A program made the position numbers and the translations under genes. From an uncultured Prevotella sp. (GTDB lineage: Bacteria > Bacteroidota > Bacteroidia > Bacteroidales > Bacteroidaceae), in the NCBI GenBank assembly GCA_905373605.1, contig CAJPTO010000025.1, positions 1-21,875 of the forward strand: a DNA stretch of 21,875 nucleotides. The letters run 5' to 3'. Positions 1 to 8,019 of the stretch are shown piece by piece (position 1 is the first letter of the stretch; every line of letters begins with the position of its first letter). The notes below the pieces were generated by a model that saw only the letters and a program-made list of their open reading frames with translations, had not been told where the DNA came from and did not search any database.

Positions 1-75
1 CAATTAGGATATTCAAATCTTGTTTATAGGGGTGAGCATACAAGCTGCGTTCCCTGTTACCTAAACTTTATGCTG

Positions 76-106
76 CAAAGATAAATAAGAATTTTGAAAG
101 TGCAAA
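76..106 (-). promoter_or_regulatory. Bacteroidetes-type promoter firing leftward out of the window
   Basis: On the minus strand a TTTG box (plus positions 103-106) is followed after exactly 19 bases by TATCTTTG (plus positions 76-83). This matches the known Bacteroidetes primary sigma promoter form, TTTG-N19-TAnnTTTG. Transcription should start near position 70 and run toward position 1, so a gene or leader outside the window is driven from here. The ATG at 37-39 on the minus strand opens only eight codons. Another minus frame stays open to the window edge but has no ATG. The transcript therefore probably has a leader of at least about 70 nt. Confidence 0.7.
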
Positions 107-302
107 CATTATTGTGACAAAAATTGCGCTTTCTTTAATTTATTAATTCTTTTTGGGGATTACTTCGGGCACTGCTAATTTATTCTGCCCGTGCAACCTC
201 GTGATGTTTTCCAACTTCGTTTGAGGTAGTCGCCGGCGTTTGCAATTCTCCTTTTTAACGTTTATTCGCTCGGTTCTGCAAGATGGAGAAGAAGGTAGCA
301 AC
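107..302. other. Intergenic region without a recognised gene
   Basis: This stretch lies between the leftward promoter and the terminator of the carboxyltransferase gene. It is AT-rich up to about 160. I see no tRNA-like fold, no convincing start codon with a conserved product, and no repeats. A plus-strand open frame beginning at 283 is only the antisense of the carboxyltransferase gene. Confidence 0.5.
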
Positions 303-351
303 CCATAAAAAGAACAAAGGCACAGCCTGCCACATGTGCAAGCCGTGCCTT
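303..351 (-). terminator. Intrinsic terminator of the carboxyltransferase gene
   Basis: Arms AAGGCAC (317-323) and GTGCCTT (345-351) pair perfectly, with two more inner G-C pairs after one mismatch. In the minus-strand transcript the hairpin is followed by a U-rich run read from about 316 down to 305 (TTTGTTCTTTTT). It lies about 40 bases past the stop codon. A smaller hairpin, TTGGAC-CTAT-GTCCAA (363-378), sits between stop and terminator. Confidence 0.7.
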
Positions 352-387
352 CTATGCGATGTTTGGACCTATGTCCAATGTCTAATT

Positions 388-2160
388 CTAATGTTCGCGC
401 TCGATGTAAGCCACCACATCGCCCTTGTTTACTTTGCTACCTTGCTTGGCATTGATTTCAACGAGTTTGCCTCCAAGAGCTGCAGGCACGGTGACAATCT
501 CGCCCCATGTGGCAACGATGTAGCAGAACACTTCGCCTTCCTTGTATTCTTTTCCGATATAAGGCTCAACGGTAGGCGCACATTCGCCGTCGCCATTGAA
601 CTCCCAGAACAGCTGACCCTTAACAGGAGCCACCAAAGCATCGGCCTTGGCGTGCTTAAAGGCGGCCAGTTCTTCGGCCGAAACCTTGCTGCCCAGCTTG
701 GCATCCTTAGCCTTTTGCAGGTCGGCAAGGAAGTTTTTCTTGGCTTGTCCGCTCTTATAGTTGCGGTATTGTTCGGGGTGCATGGCCAGTTCGAACAGCT
801 CTTCGTCGTCTTGTCCGTACTCCCAGCCGTTCTCGTCCATTTCCTTACGGAACTCATCAAGGCTGTTTGGCAGCAGCGTATGTGGGTCGGCGTCGGTAAA
901 CTCGTACCCTTTCTCCTTGGCCAGAGCCACCAATTCGGGAGCAATTTCGCCAGGGATTTTTCCGCTCTTGCCGAGAATCATTCCCCACATGGCATCGTCC
1001 ATCATCACGAAACGGCCCTTGCCTTGCTCCATTGTGAGGAGGTTCATCAGCGCAATGTTCTTCACATACTGCGAGAAAGGCGTTACCAGTGGTGGATAAC
1101 CCACGCGTGGCCACACATATTCCACCTCGTTGAAGAGGTTGATGAGCATGTCGTCGGTAGACAATTCGGCTTCTCCCTTCTTTGCACGAATGCTGTTGAT
1201 GGTGCTATGTATGCCTGCTAGGTCGGCCATCATGCTTCCCATCATACCTCCGGGCAAGCCACAGCCCAGCAAAAGCGAACTCATCAGCTTGTTGGCAGGG
1301 TTGATGAAGTAGCCCAACCATTCGTCAATGAACTCTTGTGTCAATGCGCGCGCCTTCATATATGCGCTCATGTTGATTTCAGGCACATCAAATCCCTCGT
1401 TCTTCAGCATGCTTTGCACCGAGATAACATCGGGATGAACCTTTCCCCATGACAGCGGTTCGATGGCAGTGTCGATGATGTCGGCGCCGTTGTTGCACAC
1501 TTCAAGCACTGAAGCCATCGAAAGTCCGGGACCCGTATGGCCGTGATATTCGATGATTATTTCAGGATGCTTGTCCTTGATGGCCTTCGTTAGCTTGCCC
1601 AATAGCGCGGGTTGGCCAATACCGGCCATGTCTTTCAAGCATATTTCCTTAGCTCCGGCTTCGATAAGTTGGTCGGCAATGCCGCTGTAATATTCCAGAG
1701 TGTGCACGGGCGAGGTGGTGATGCAGAGCGTTCCTTGCGGAGTCATGCCTGCTTCGGCAGCCCATTTGATGCTGGGTATGATGTTGCGAACGTCGTTCAG
1801 ACCGTCGAAAATACGGGGGATGTCAACGCCTTGTGCGTGCTTCACCTTATACATAAGGGCGCGAACATCGTCTGGCACGGGATACATGCGCAGGGCATTC
1901 AGTCCGCGGTCCAGCATGTGGGTCTTTATTCCCACCTCGTTGAAAGGCTTACAGAAAGCGCGAACACCCTCATTGGGGTTTTCGCCAGCCAGCAAGTTCA
2001 CTTGTTCGAAGGCACCGCCGTTGGTTTCAACACGCGAGAAACATCCCATTTCAATGATTACGGGAGCAATTCGCTCCAACTGATCTTTGCGTGGCTGAAA
2101 CTTTCCAGAGCTTTGCCACATGTCTCGATATACGAGACTGAATTGTATTTTCTTTTTCAT
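388..2160 (-). CDS. oadA: Oxaloacetate decarboxylase alpha / pyruvate carboxylase subunit B-type carboxyltransferase
   Basis: A 590-aa biotin-dependent carboxyltransferase of the HMGL-like family, which moves a carboxyl group between carboxybiotin and pyruvate/oxaloacetate. Seen: the substrate/metal motif YRDMWQSS (12-18, replacing the usual LRDAHQS), RIFDGLND (116-123), the lysine expected to be carbamylated in CLKDMAG (K176), the metal-binding pair HGH (H206, H208), and LPGGMMG near 300. The conserved PYC/OADA region follows, then a biotinyl-like domain over the last 75 residues. In that domain the AMKM motif is replaced by ATWG (A550-W552), so no biotin lysine is present. Biotin would have to sit on a separate carrier protein, not seen nearby. 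The gene is transcribed alone: it has its own promoter box upstream (2202-2209) and a terminator downstream. Direction of reaction (decarboxylation or carboxylation) cannot be told from sequence. Confidence 0.85.
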   Translation of the reverse strand: MKKKIQFSLVYRDMWQSSGKFQPRKDQLERIAPVIIEMGCFSRVETNGGAFEQVNLLAGENPNEGVRAFCKPFNEVGIKTHMLDRGLNALRMYPVPDDVRALMYKVKHAQGVDIPRIFDGLNDVRNIIPSIKWAAEAGMTPQGTLCITTSPVHTLEYYSGIADQLIEAGAKEICLKDMAGIGQPALLGKLTKAIKDKHPEIIIEYHGHTGPGLSMASVLEVCNNGADIIDTAIEPLSWGKVHPDVISVQSMLKNEGFDVPEINMSAYMKARALTQEFIDEWLGYFINPANKLMSSLLLGCGLPGGMMGSMMADLAGIHSTINSIRAKKGEAELSTDDMLINLFNEVEYVWPRVGYPPLVTPFSQYVKNIALMNLLTMEQGKGRFVMMDDAMWGMILGKSGKIPGEIAPELVALAKEKGYEFTDADPHTLLPNSLDEFRKEMDENGWEYGQDDEELFELAMHPEQYRNYKSGQAKKNFLADLQKAKDAKLGSKVSAEELAAFKHAKADALVAPVKGQLFWEFNGDGECAPTVEPYIGKEYKEGEVFCYIVATWGEIVTVPAALGGKLVEINAKQGSKVNKGDVVAYIEREH

Positions 2161-2201
2161 AAGTTGCTTAAACCATATATTATAGAGATAATATAGCGGT
2201 G

Positions 2202-2209
2202 CAAAATTA
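2202..2209 (-). promoter_or_regulatory. Candidate -7 box for the carboxyltransferase gene
   Basis: The minus strand reads TAATTTTG here, fitting the Bacteroidetes -7 consensus TAnnTTTG, about 40 bases before the start codon. The only TTTG upstream is 12 bases away instead of about 19, so the -33 half is not convincing. Confidence 0.45.
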
Positions 2210-2446
2210 GATAAAAAAAATCAAATACGGCCCTTTGGTTTGAAGTTTTTGCAAATCAATGGGTTTGCATTGTGTGCGAAGGGGCTTTCGGAAACGCGTG
2301 TTTTGGCACATTCTCCGCACCTTAGCATGGGTTGTGGCAGGCATGTTGTGGGCTTACGGTGGCGTAGGTAAGGCGAAAATGCCCCAAAGTGGCGATATTA
2401 AAGTGTTAAAAAGGGATAAGTGCAAGAAGGTTCACCATTAATTCTT

Positions 2447-2454
2447 TAATTTTG
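2447..2454 (+). promoter_or_regulatory. Candidate -7 box for lptD, implying a very short leader
   Basis: TAATTTTG matches TAnnTTTG and ends 9 bases before the lptD ATG (2464). A start of transcription about 6 bases after the box leaves a leader of only a few bases. No clear TTTG is found 19 bases upstream, so this is tentative. The 303-bp gap 2161-2463 between the divergent genes holds nothing else I recognise. Confidence 0.4.
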
Positions 2455-2463
2455 TAGCCAAGA

Positions 2464-5289
2464 ATGCGAAGAAAATCCTTAATTGCCCTGTTGCTGTTTG
2501 TCGCCATATTTATGGCGGCGGGGGTTTATACACCCTTCGCGCAGCGAAAGAAAACGCCCAAGACGGCTGCTGAAAGGCAGGCCGATTCCATCAGGCGCGA
2601 CTCGTTGGCACGGCTTGCCAACGACACAACTCGCATGGACTCGCTGCAAAAGGCCATCTATAAGCACAACAAACAAGTGGATGACTCCATGCGGCTCGAC
2701 TCGATTAACCGACAAAAGAAAAACGGTATTGACGCTCCCGTGGTCTACTCGGGCAGCGACTCGCTGGTGTATAATGCCGAAACCAAAATGGCTTACCTCT
2801 ATGGCTCGGCCAAAGTGAAATACGAAAACATGGACTTGGCCAGCGAACGCATACGCATCAACACCGACAGCAGCGTGGTGCATGCCACAGGAACACCCGA
2901 CAGCACCGAGAAAGACGGCGTTAAGGGCAAGCCTGTTTTCAACATGGGCAGCGACAAATACAGCAGCGACACGATGGCCTTCAACTTCAAATCGAAGAAA
3001 GGACTGATAAAAGACGTGCGAACACAGCAGCAAGAGGGATTTCTTTTCGGTGAAAAAGCCAAGCGAGATGCCAATGGCGACATCTATCTTCAACACGGTC
3101 GTTACACCACTTGCGACAAAGATTGCCCCGATTTTTACATCGCGCTCTCGCGTGCTAAGGTGCGTCCGGGCAAGGATGTGACGTTCGGGCCGGCCTATCT
3201 TGTCGTTGCCGACGTGCCTTTGCCTTTGGCAATTCCCTATGGATTCTTCCCCTTCACCAAGAAATACAGCAGCGGCTTCATCATGCCCACCTACGGCGAT
3301 GAGAGCGAACGCGGCTTTTACCTGCGCGACATTGGCTATTATTTCGCCCTTGGAGATAAGTGGGACCTCAAGCTTTTGGGCGAAATATACACCAAAGGGT
3401 CGTGGGGTTTCTCGGCTGCAAGCAACTATCGTCGCCGCTATCGCTACAACGGAAGCCTCTATTTCAGCTACCAAAACACCAAGACGGGCGACAAAGGCCT
3501 GCCCGACTACTCGTCGCAAACAAGCTTCAAACTGCAATGGAGCCACCGACAAGACCCCAAAGCAAACCCCTTTACCACGCTTTCGGGAAGCGTAAACTTC
3601 GCTTCTACCAGCTACGAACGCAACAACATGAACAGCCTTTACAACCCACAGGCTCTCACACAAAGCACACGCACCTCGTCCGTTAGCTGGAGTACGGGGT
3701 TCTCGAGCATCGGACTTTCCCTCAGCGCAACGGGAAACATCTCGCAAAACATGCGCGACTCGAGCATCGCACTTACCCTTCCCGACCTCAATATCTCCAT
3801 CGCACGCTTCAATCCCTTTAAGCGAAAGCGCGCAGTGGGCAAGGAACGGTGGTACGAAAAGATTGCCATGAGCTACACCGGACAGCTAAGCAACTCGATA
3901 AACACGAAAGAAGACCGCCTGCTTCGCTCGAACCTCATCAAGGATTGGCGCAACGGCATGTTGCACAGCGTACCCATCAGCGGGTCGTTTACGCTCTTCA
4001 ACTACCTTAGCCTCAACCCCTCGTTCTCGTTTACCGACCGCATGTACACCAATAAGATAAACCGTTCGTGGGACGTTGCGCGCCAAACCGAACTGCGCGA
4101 CACCACCTATGGCTTCCACAACGTGTACGATTGGCGCATGAGCATATCGGCCAACACCAAGCTTTACGGCTTCTGGACGCCCAGCCGCAAAATCTTCGGC
4201 GACAAGATTGTGGCCATTCGGCACGTCATCACCCCACAAGTGAGCTTCAGTTACGCGCCCGACTTCGGAGCGGCGCGCTATGGTTACTATGCCACTTACC
4301 AGAAAACAGACGCTGCAGGCAACGTCTCGCTCGTGGAATATTCGCCTTACGAGGGTTCGCTCTTCGGTGTTCCCGGGCGCGGAAAGACGGGTAGCGTGTC
4401 GTTCGACCTCGGAAACAACATCGAAATGAAAGTGCGGTCCGACAAAGACTCAACGGGATTTAAGAAACTAAGCATCATCGACGAGCTTGGCGCGTCCATG
4501 TCGTACAACATGGCGGCCGAAACTCGCCCGTGGAGCGACCTTAGTATGCGGCTCCGATTGAAGTGGTGGAAGAGCTATACCTTCAGCATGAACGCCGTTT
4601 TCGCCACTTATGCCTACGAATTGGATAAGGACGGAAACCCCTATGTGGGCACACACACCGAGTGGGGACGTGGCAGGTTCGGCCGTTTTCAAGGCATGTC
4701 GCAAAACATTTCGTTCACACTCACGCCCGAAAAGTTGGCCAAGCTCTTTGGCAAGAAAACCAAAGACGACGACAAGAAGCCCAAAAACAACGACGAAGGT
4801 CTTGACACAAACATTGAAAGCAACATCGATGACGACATGATTGAGGGGCAACGTGGTGCAGCCAATCCCAACAGTGGTGGAAAAACCGAAACGGACGAAG
4901 ACGGATATATGCGCTTCTCCATGCCCTGGAGCATCACTTTCGGCTATGGCATCACGATGAGTGAGAACACCGACCGCGCGAAGTTCAACTACAGAACCAT
5001 GCGTTATCCCTACAAGTTCACCCAAACGCTCAACATGAGCGGCAACATACGCCTGAGCGAAGGGTGGAACATCAGCTTCTCTTCGGGTTACGACTTCGAA
5101 AACAAGAAGATTTCCATGACCACCGCCTCGCTGCAACGCGACCTTCACTGCTTCAGCATGAGCTGTTCGGTGGTTCTTGCCCCATACACCAGCTACAACT
5201 TCACCTTCCGTTGCAACGCCTCGACCCTCACCGATGCCCTCAAATACGACAAGCGAAGTGGTTACGGCAACGCCGTGGAATGGTATTGA
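2464..5289 (+). CDS. lptD: LptD-like outer-membrane LPS assembly protein
   Basis: A 941-aa outer-membrane protein that receives lipopolysaccharide from the periplasmic bridge and inserts it in the outer leaflet. The start gives a basic N-terminus and a hydrophobic signal segment (about 5-26, cut near FA-Q27). An OstA/LptA-like beta domain follows: ALA-free pattern DSLVYNAETKMAYLYGSAKV near 98-117, then the family-typical IPYGFFPFTKKYSSGFIMPT near 256-275. The rest is a long beta-barrel with alternating aromatic residues, ending in the aromatic pair WY. C217 and C221 form a CxxxC pair. An acidic, Lys/Asn-rich low-complexity insert lies at about 760-816, probably a surface or periplasmic loop. 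The length fits the Bacteroidetes LptD class. The next gene starts 28 bp after the stop, suggesting co-transcription. Confidence 0.85.
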   Translation: MRRKSLIALLLFVAIFMAAGVYTPFAQRKKTPKTAAERQADSIRRDSLARLANDTTRMDSLQKAIYKHNKQVDDSMRLDSINRQKKNGIDAPVVYSGSDSLVYNAETKMAYLYGSAKVKYENMDLASERIRINTDSSVVHATGTPDSTEKDGVKGKPVFNMGSDKYSSDTMAFNFKSKKGLIKDVRTQQQEGFLFGEKAKRDANGDIYLQHGRYTTCDKDCPDFYIALSRAKVRPGKDVTFGPAYLVVADVPLPLAIPYGFFPFTKKYSSGFIMPTYGDESERGFYLRDIGYYFALGDKWDLKLLGEIYTKGSWGFSAASNYRRRYRYNGSLYFSYQNTKTGDKGLPDYSSQTSFKLQWSHRQDPKANPFTTLSGSVNFASTSYERNNMNSLYNPQALTQSTRTSSVSWSTGFSSIGLSLSATGNISQNMRDSSIALTLPDLNISIARFNPFKRKRAVGKERWYEKIAMSYTGQLSNSINTKEDRLLRSNLIKDWRNGMLHSVPISGSFTLFNYLSLNPSFSFTDRMYTNKINRSWDVARQTELRDTTYGFHNVYDWRMSISANTKLYGFWTPSRKIFGDKIVAIRHVITPQVSFSYAPDFGAARYGYYATYQKTDAAGNVSLVEYSPYEGSLFGVPGRGKTGSVSFDLGNNIEMKVRSDKDSTGFKKLSIIDELGASMSYNMAAETRPWSDLSMRLRLKWWKSYTFSMNAVFATYAYELDKDGNPYVGTHTEWGRGRFGRFQGMSQNISFTLTPEKLAKLFGKKTKDDDKKPKNNDEGLDTNIESNIDDDMIEGQRGAANPNSGGKTETDEDGYMRFSMPWSITFGYGITMSENTDRAKFNYRTMRYPYKFTQTLNMSGNIRLSEGWNISFSSGYDFENKKISMTTASLQRDLHCFSMSCSVVLAPYTSYNFTFRCNASTLTDALKYDKRSGYGNAVEWY

Positions 5290-5317
5290 TGCCGCCACAA
5301 CAACTAAACACATAAAG

Positions 5318-6490
5318 ATGAAAAAGAAAACACGCGCCATACACCAGCCCTACAAACGCCGCGATGCCTACGATGCATTGAGCATGCCCGTATATAACGC
5401 CGTGGCATACGAGTTCGACAACGCCGAAATGATGTCCGACGTGTTCTGCGGCCGCATCATCGCACCCGATTATTCGCGTGTGGGCAACCCCACGGTAGAA
5501 AACTTGGAACGCCGCGTGATGGGTATCACGGGCGCAACGGGCGTTGTTGCTTTCAATTCGGGCATGGCAGCCATCAGCGCAGTGTTTCTGGCTCTGGCCG
5601 AGCAAGGCAAAAACATCGTCACTTCGCGGCACATGTTCGGCAATACCTATTCGTTGCTCACCTCTACGCTTAAGCGTTTCGGCGTTGAAGCGCGCCAGTG
5701 CGACCTCACAAAACCTGCCGAAGTGGCTCCTTTGATTGACGAAAACACCTGCTGCGTGTATCTCGAAATCATGACAAACCCACAACTGGAGGTGGCCGAC
5801 ATACCCGCTTTGGCCGCCCTGGCCCACAACAAAGGCATACCCCTTGTGGCAGACACCACGCTTATCCCGTTCACCGAGTTCTCGGCAAAGGCTCTCGGGG
5901 TGGATGCAGAAGTGGTTTCTAGCACCAAATACATCAGTGGCGGCGCAACATCGTTGGGCGGACTGGTCGTCGACTACGGCACATTCCCACAGCTTGGCAC
6001 TGCCTTGCGTGGCGAAATGCTCTTCAACTTCGGGGCTTACATGACTCCCCAAGCGGCTTATCTGCAAACCATTGGCCTCGAGGTGCTAGATGCTCGCTAC
6101 CGCATTCAGGCCGCCAACGCCCTCCACTTGGCGCAACGCATGCAGGCCTTGCCACAGATTAAGCACGTCAACTATGTGGGACTGCCCGACAATCCTTATC
6201 ACGAACTGGCCCATAAGCAGTTCGGCAACACCGCCGGCGCAATGATAACCATCGACTTGGAGAGCCAACAGGCATGCTTCGACATGCTCAACAAACTGAA
6301 ACTGATACATCGCGCCACCAATCTCTTCGACAATCGCACCCTCGCCATTCATCCGGCAAGCACCATTTACGGCCTTTTCTCGGACGAAGAACGCAAGAAA
6401 ATGGATGTGAAAGACACAACCATCCGCCTGAGCATCGGCCTAGAAGACGTAGACGACTTGCTTGAAGACATCAAGCAAGCGTTGGGGTAG
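5318..6490 (+). CDS. Cys/Met-metabolism PLP enzyme (cystathionine gamma-synthase / O-acetylhomoserine sulfhydrylase family)
   Basis: A 390-aa fold-type I PLP enzyme. Seen: SRVGNPT (53-59), which binds PLP phosphate from the neighbouring subunit together with Y52; FNSGMAAI near 79-86; VADTT with D179 facing the pyridine nitrogen; and the PLP lysine in SSTKYISGG (K204). The length is close to cystathionine gamma-synthase or gamma-lyase (about 380-400 aa) and shorter than typical O-acetylhomoserine sulfhydrylases. The start MKKKTRAIHQPY is chosen because the open frame upstream overlaps lptD and is not family-like. Together with the C-S lyase gene downstream it could make homocysteine by transsulfuration. 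Exact substrate, or a gamma-elimination role, cannot be fixed from sequence. Confidence 0.85.
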   Translation: MKKKTRAIHQPYKRRDAYDALSMPVYNAVAYEFDNAEMMSDVFCGRIIAPDYSRVGNPTVENLERRVMGITGATGVVAFNSGMAAISAVFLALAEQGKNIVTSRHMFGNTYSLLTSTLKRFGVEARQCDLTKPAEVAPLIDENTCCVYLEIMTNPQLEVADIPALAALAHNKGIPLVADTTLIPFTEFSAKALGVDAEVVSSTKYISGGATSLGGLVVDYGTFPQLGTALRGEMLFNFGAYMTPQAAYLQTIGLEVLDARYRIQAANALHLAQRMQALPQIKHVNYVGLPDNPYHELAHKQFGNTAGAMITIDLESQQACFDMLNKLKLIHRATNLFDNRTLAIHPASTIYGLFSDEERKKMDVKDTTIRLSIGLEDVDDLLEDIKQALG

Positions 6491-6617
6491 CCTAGGAAAA
6501 CTAGGATTTATAGGAAGCCTAGAATACCTAGAAAGACTAGAATACCTAGAAAACCTAGCATATCCAGAAAGCCTAGGAAACCTAGAAAATCTAGAAACCC
6601 TAGAAACCCTAGGATAA
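6491..6617 (+). repeat. 9-bp tandem repeat array rich in CTAG
   Basis: About 14 units of 9 bp with consensus CTAGAAANC lie directly after the stop codon of the PLP enzyme. CTAG occurs in register at 6492, 6501, 6519, 6528, 6537, 6546, 6555, 6573, 6582, 6591, 6600 and 6609; the units at 6510 and 6564 are changed (ATAG, CCAG). Adjacent units differ by point changes only, so the register is kept throughout. An extra out-of-register CTAG is at 6625. The array ends about 35 bases before the next start codon. Confidence 0.9.
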
Positions 6618-6652
6618 CCATCACCTAGCACTACAACTAAATAAAAAAACAA

Positions 6653-7858
6653 ATGCACACTTACAATTTCGACCAGATAATAGACCGCAAAGGAAGCGGC
6701 GACCTTAAGCACGACGCGTTGAAGCCGCGCTGGGGACGCGACGATTTGTTGCCACTGTGGGTGGCCGACATGGATTTTGCCACGCCTCCTTTCATCGTTG
6801 ATGCCCTGCGACAGCGCATGGAACATCCCATCTTCGGCTACACCACCACGCCCACCGACTTATGGCAAGCCATTATCAACTGGCAGCAACGCCAACACCA
6901 ATGGACCGTACAGCGCGAGTGGCTCACTTACATCCCAGGCATTGTAAAGGGCATCGGATTTGTGGTGAATGTGTTCACGCGTCCCGGCGAAAAGGTTATC
7001 ATTCAGCCACCAGTGTACCATCCTTTCCGTCTTACGCCGCTGGCAAACGGCCGCGAGGTGGTCTTCAATCCGCTTAAACGCAATGCCGAGAGCCACTATG
7101 ACATGGACTTCGACAACCTTGAGGCCGTGTGCGATGAGCAATGTAAGCTCCTTGTGCTGTGCAATCCCCACAACCCGGCAGGACAAACATGGTCCAAAGC
7201 CACGTTGCAACGCCTGGCCGACTTCTGTTACGAGCACAACATCCTTGTTGTTAGCGACGAAATACACGCCGACATGGCTCTTTTCGGCAACCGTCACACG
7301 CCATTTGCCACTGTTAGCCCGCGTGCTGCCGACATCTCCATCACCTTTGGCGCACCTTCAAAGACATTTAACATTGCAGGCATCGTCAGTTCGTTTGCCA
7401 TTGTTCCCAACGAGGCGTTGCGAGCCAAGTTTTTCCGTTGGCTCTCGGCCAACGAACTGGAAGAACCCACCATCTTTGCGCCCATCGCCACCATTGCGGC
7501 CTACACAAAGGGCGATGAATGGCGGCGCGAAATGCTCAAATACGTGGAAGGCAATGTGCTTTTCGTGGAAGATTTCTGCAAAAAACACATCCCCGAGGTG
7601 CGTCCTTTGCGCCCACAAGCCAGTTTCTTGGTGTGGCTAGACTTCTCGGAACTGAAACTTGACCATGCCCAATTGCTCGACCTTTGCATAGACAAAGCCC
7701 ACTTAGCCTTGAACGACGGCGAGATGTTCGGCCCTGGTGGTGAAAACCACATGCGCATGAACGTGGGAACACCGCGCGCCATTCTGCAACAGGCCATGCA
7801 ACAACTGGCTACAGCCGTGGAACAACTCAGGCAGAACAAGCCTTTGAGTGGGAAATAA
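6653..7858 (+). CDS. patB: PatB/MalY-type C-S lyase (cystathionine beta-lyase)
   Basis: A 401-aa fold-type I PLP enzyme of the MalY/PatB branch, which splits cystathionine to homocysteine, pyruvate and ammonia. Seen: LPLWVADMDF (33-42), the branch-typical N-terminal motif; FGYTTTP (61-67); CNPHNPAG with N174; SDEIHADM with D202; and the PLP lysine in APSKTFNIAG (K237). The C-terminal NHMRMNVGTPR supplies the arginine that binds the substrate carboxylate. Length fits the family (390-400 aa). It follows the Cys/Met PLP enzyme on the same strand after the 9-bp array, so the two probably act in sequence in methionine synthesis. MalY homologues in other bacteria sometimes also have regulatory roles; nothing here shows that. 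Confidence 0.85.
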   Translation: MHTYNFDQIIDRKGSGDLKHDALKPRWGRDDLLPLWVADMDFATPPFIVDALRQRMEHPIFGYTTTPTDLWQAIINWQQRQHQWTVQREWLTYIPGIVKGIGFVVNVFTRPGEKVIIQPPVYHPFRLTPLANGREVVFNPLKRNAESHYDMDFDNLEAVCDEQCKLLVLCNPHNPAGQTWSKATLQRLADFCYEHNILVVSDEIHADMALFGNRHTPFATVSPRAADISITFGAPSKTFNIAGIVSSFAIVPNEALRAKFFRWLSANELEEPTIFAPIATIAAYTKGDEWRREMLKYVEGNVLFVEDFCKKHIPEVRPLRPQASFLVWLDFSELKLDHAQLLDLCIDKAHLALNDGEMFGPGGENHMRMNVGTPRAILQQAMQQLATAVEQLRQNKPLSGK

Positions 7859-7860
7859 AC

Positions 7861-7900
7861 GCCTTATTGTCTTACTAGATGCCTTATTGTCTTACTAGAT
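7861..7900. repeat. Exact tandem duplication of 20 bp
   Basis: GCCTTATTGTCTTACTAGAT occurs twice head to tail, at 7861-7880 and 7881-7900, in the gap between the two convergent genes. The copies are identical, so the duplication is recent or conserved. No U-rich terminator hairpin is visible in 7859-8019. Confidence 0.95.
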
Positions 7901-8019
7901 TTGCCCAACAGAACCTCACTTCCCACATTTTGCAAGCTATCCTGCCAGCCACATCCTCCCCTTTAGCAGTTCCATTTCGTTATAGACACACAGCCACACG
8001 CAACTAACATCGTCACCTG

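Noticed and set aside
1..75. Possible cobalamin-type riboswitch in the leftward leader
   Set aside because: An AGGGAA-like stretch is present, but the expected downstream box elements are absent in the visible part and the leader is cut by the window edge.
497..515. Loss of the biotin motif as a frameshift artefact
   Set aside because: The frame on both sides of ATWG encodes a good biotinyl-like domain, so no insertion or deletion is needed to explain the sequence.
283..1221. 312-aa plus-strand open frame
   Set aside because: It is antisense to the well-supported carboxyltransferase gene; the protein has no family-like motifs and its length follows from codon bias on the other strand.
2259..2441. 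60-aa plus-strand open frame upstream of lptD
   Set aside because: No recognisable product, no start signal, composition unlike neighbouring genes; lies in the divergent promoter region.
2479..3747. 422-aa minus-strand open frame inside lptD
   Set aside because: Antisense shadow of lptD; the lptD frame has signal peptide, domain motifs and a barrel C-terminus.
6440..6826. Minus-strand open frame with an Arg-Phe/Tyr-Ser tripeptide repeat
   Set aside because: The peptide repeat is simply the 9-bp DNA array read in frame; the frame overlaps the ends of both PLP enzyme genes.
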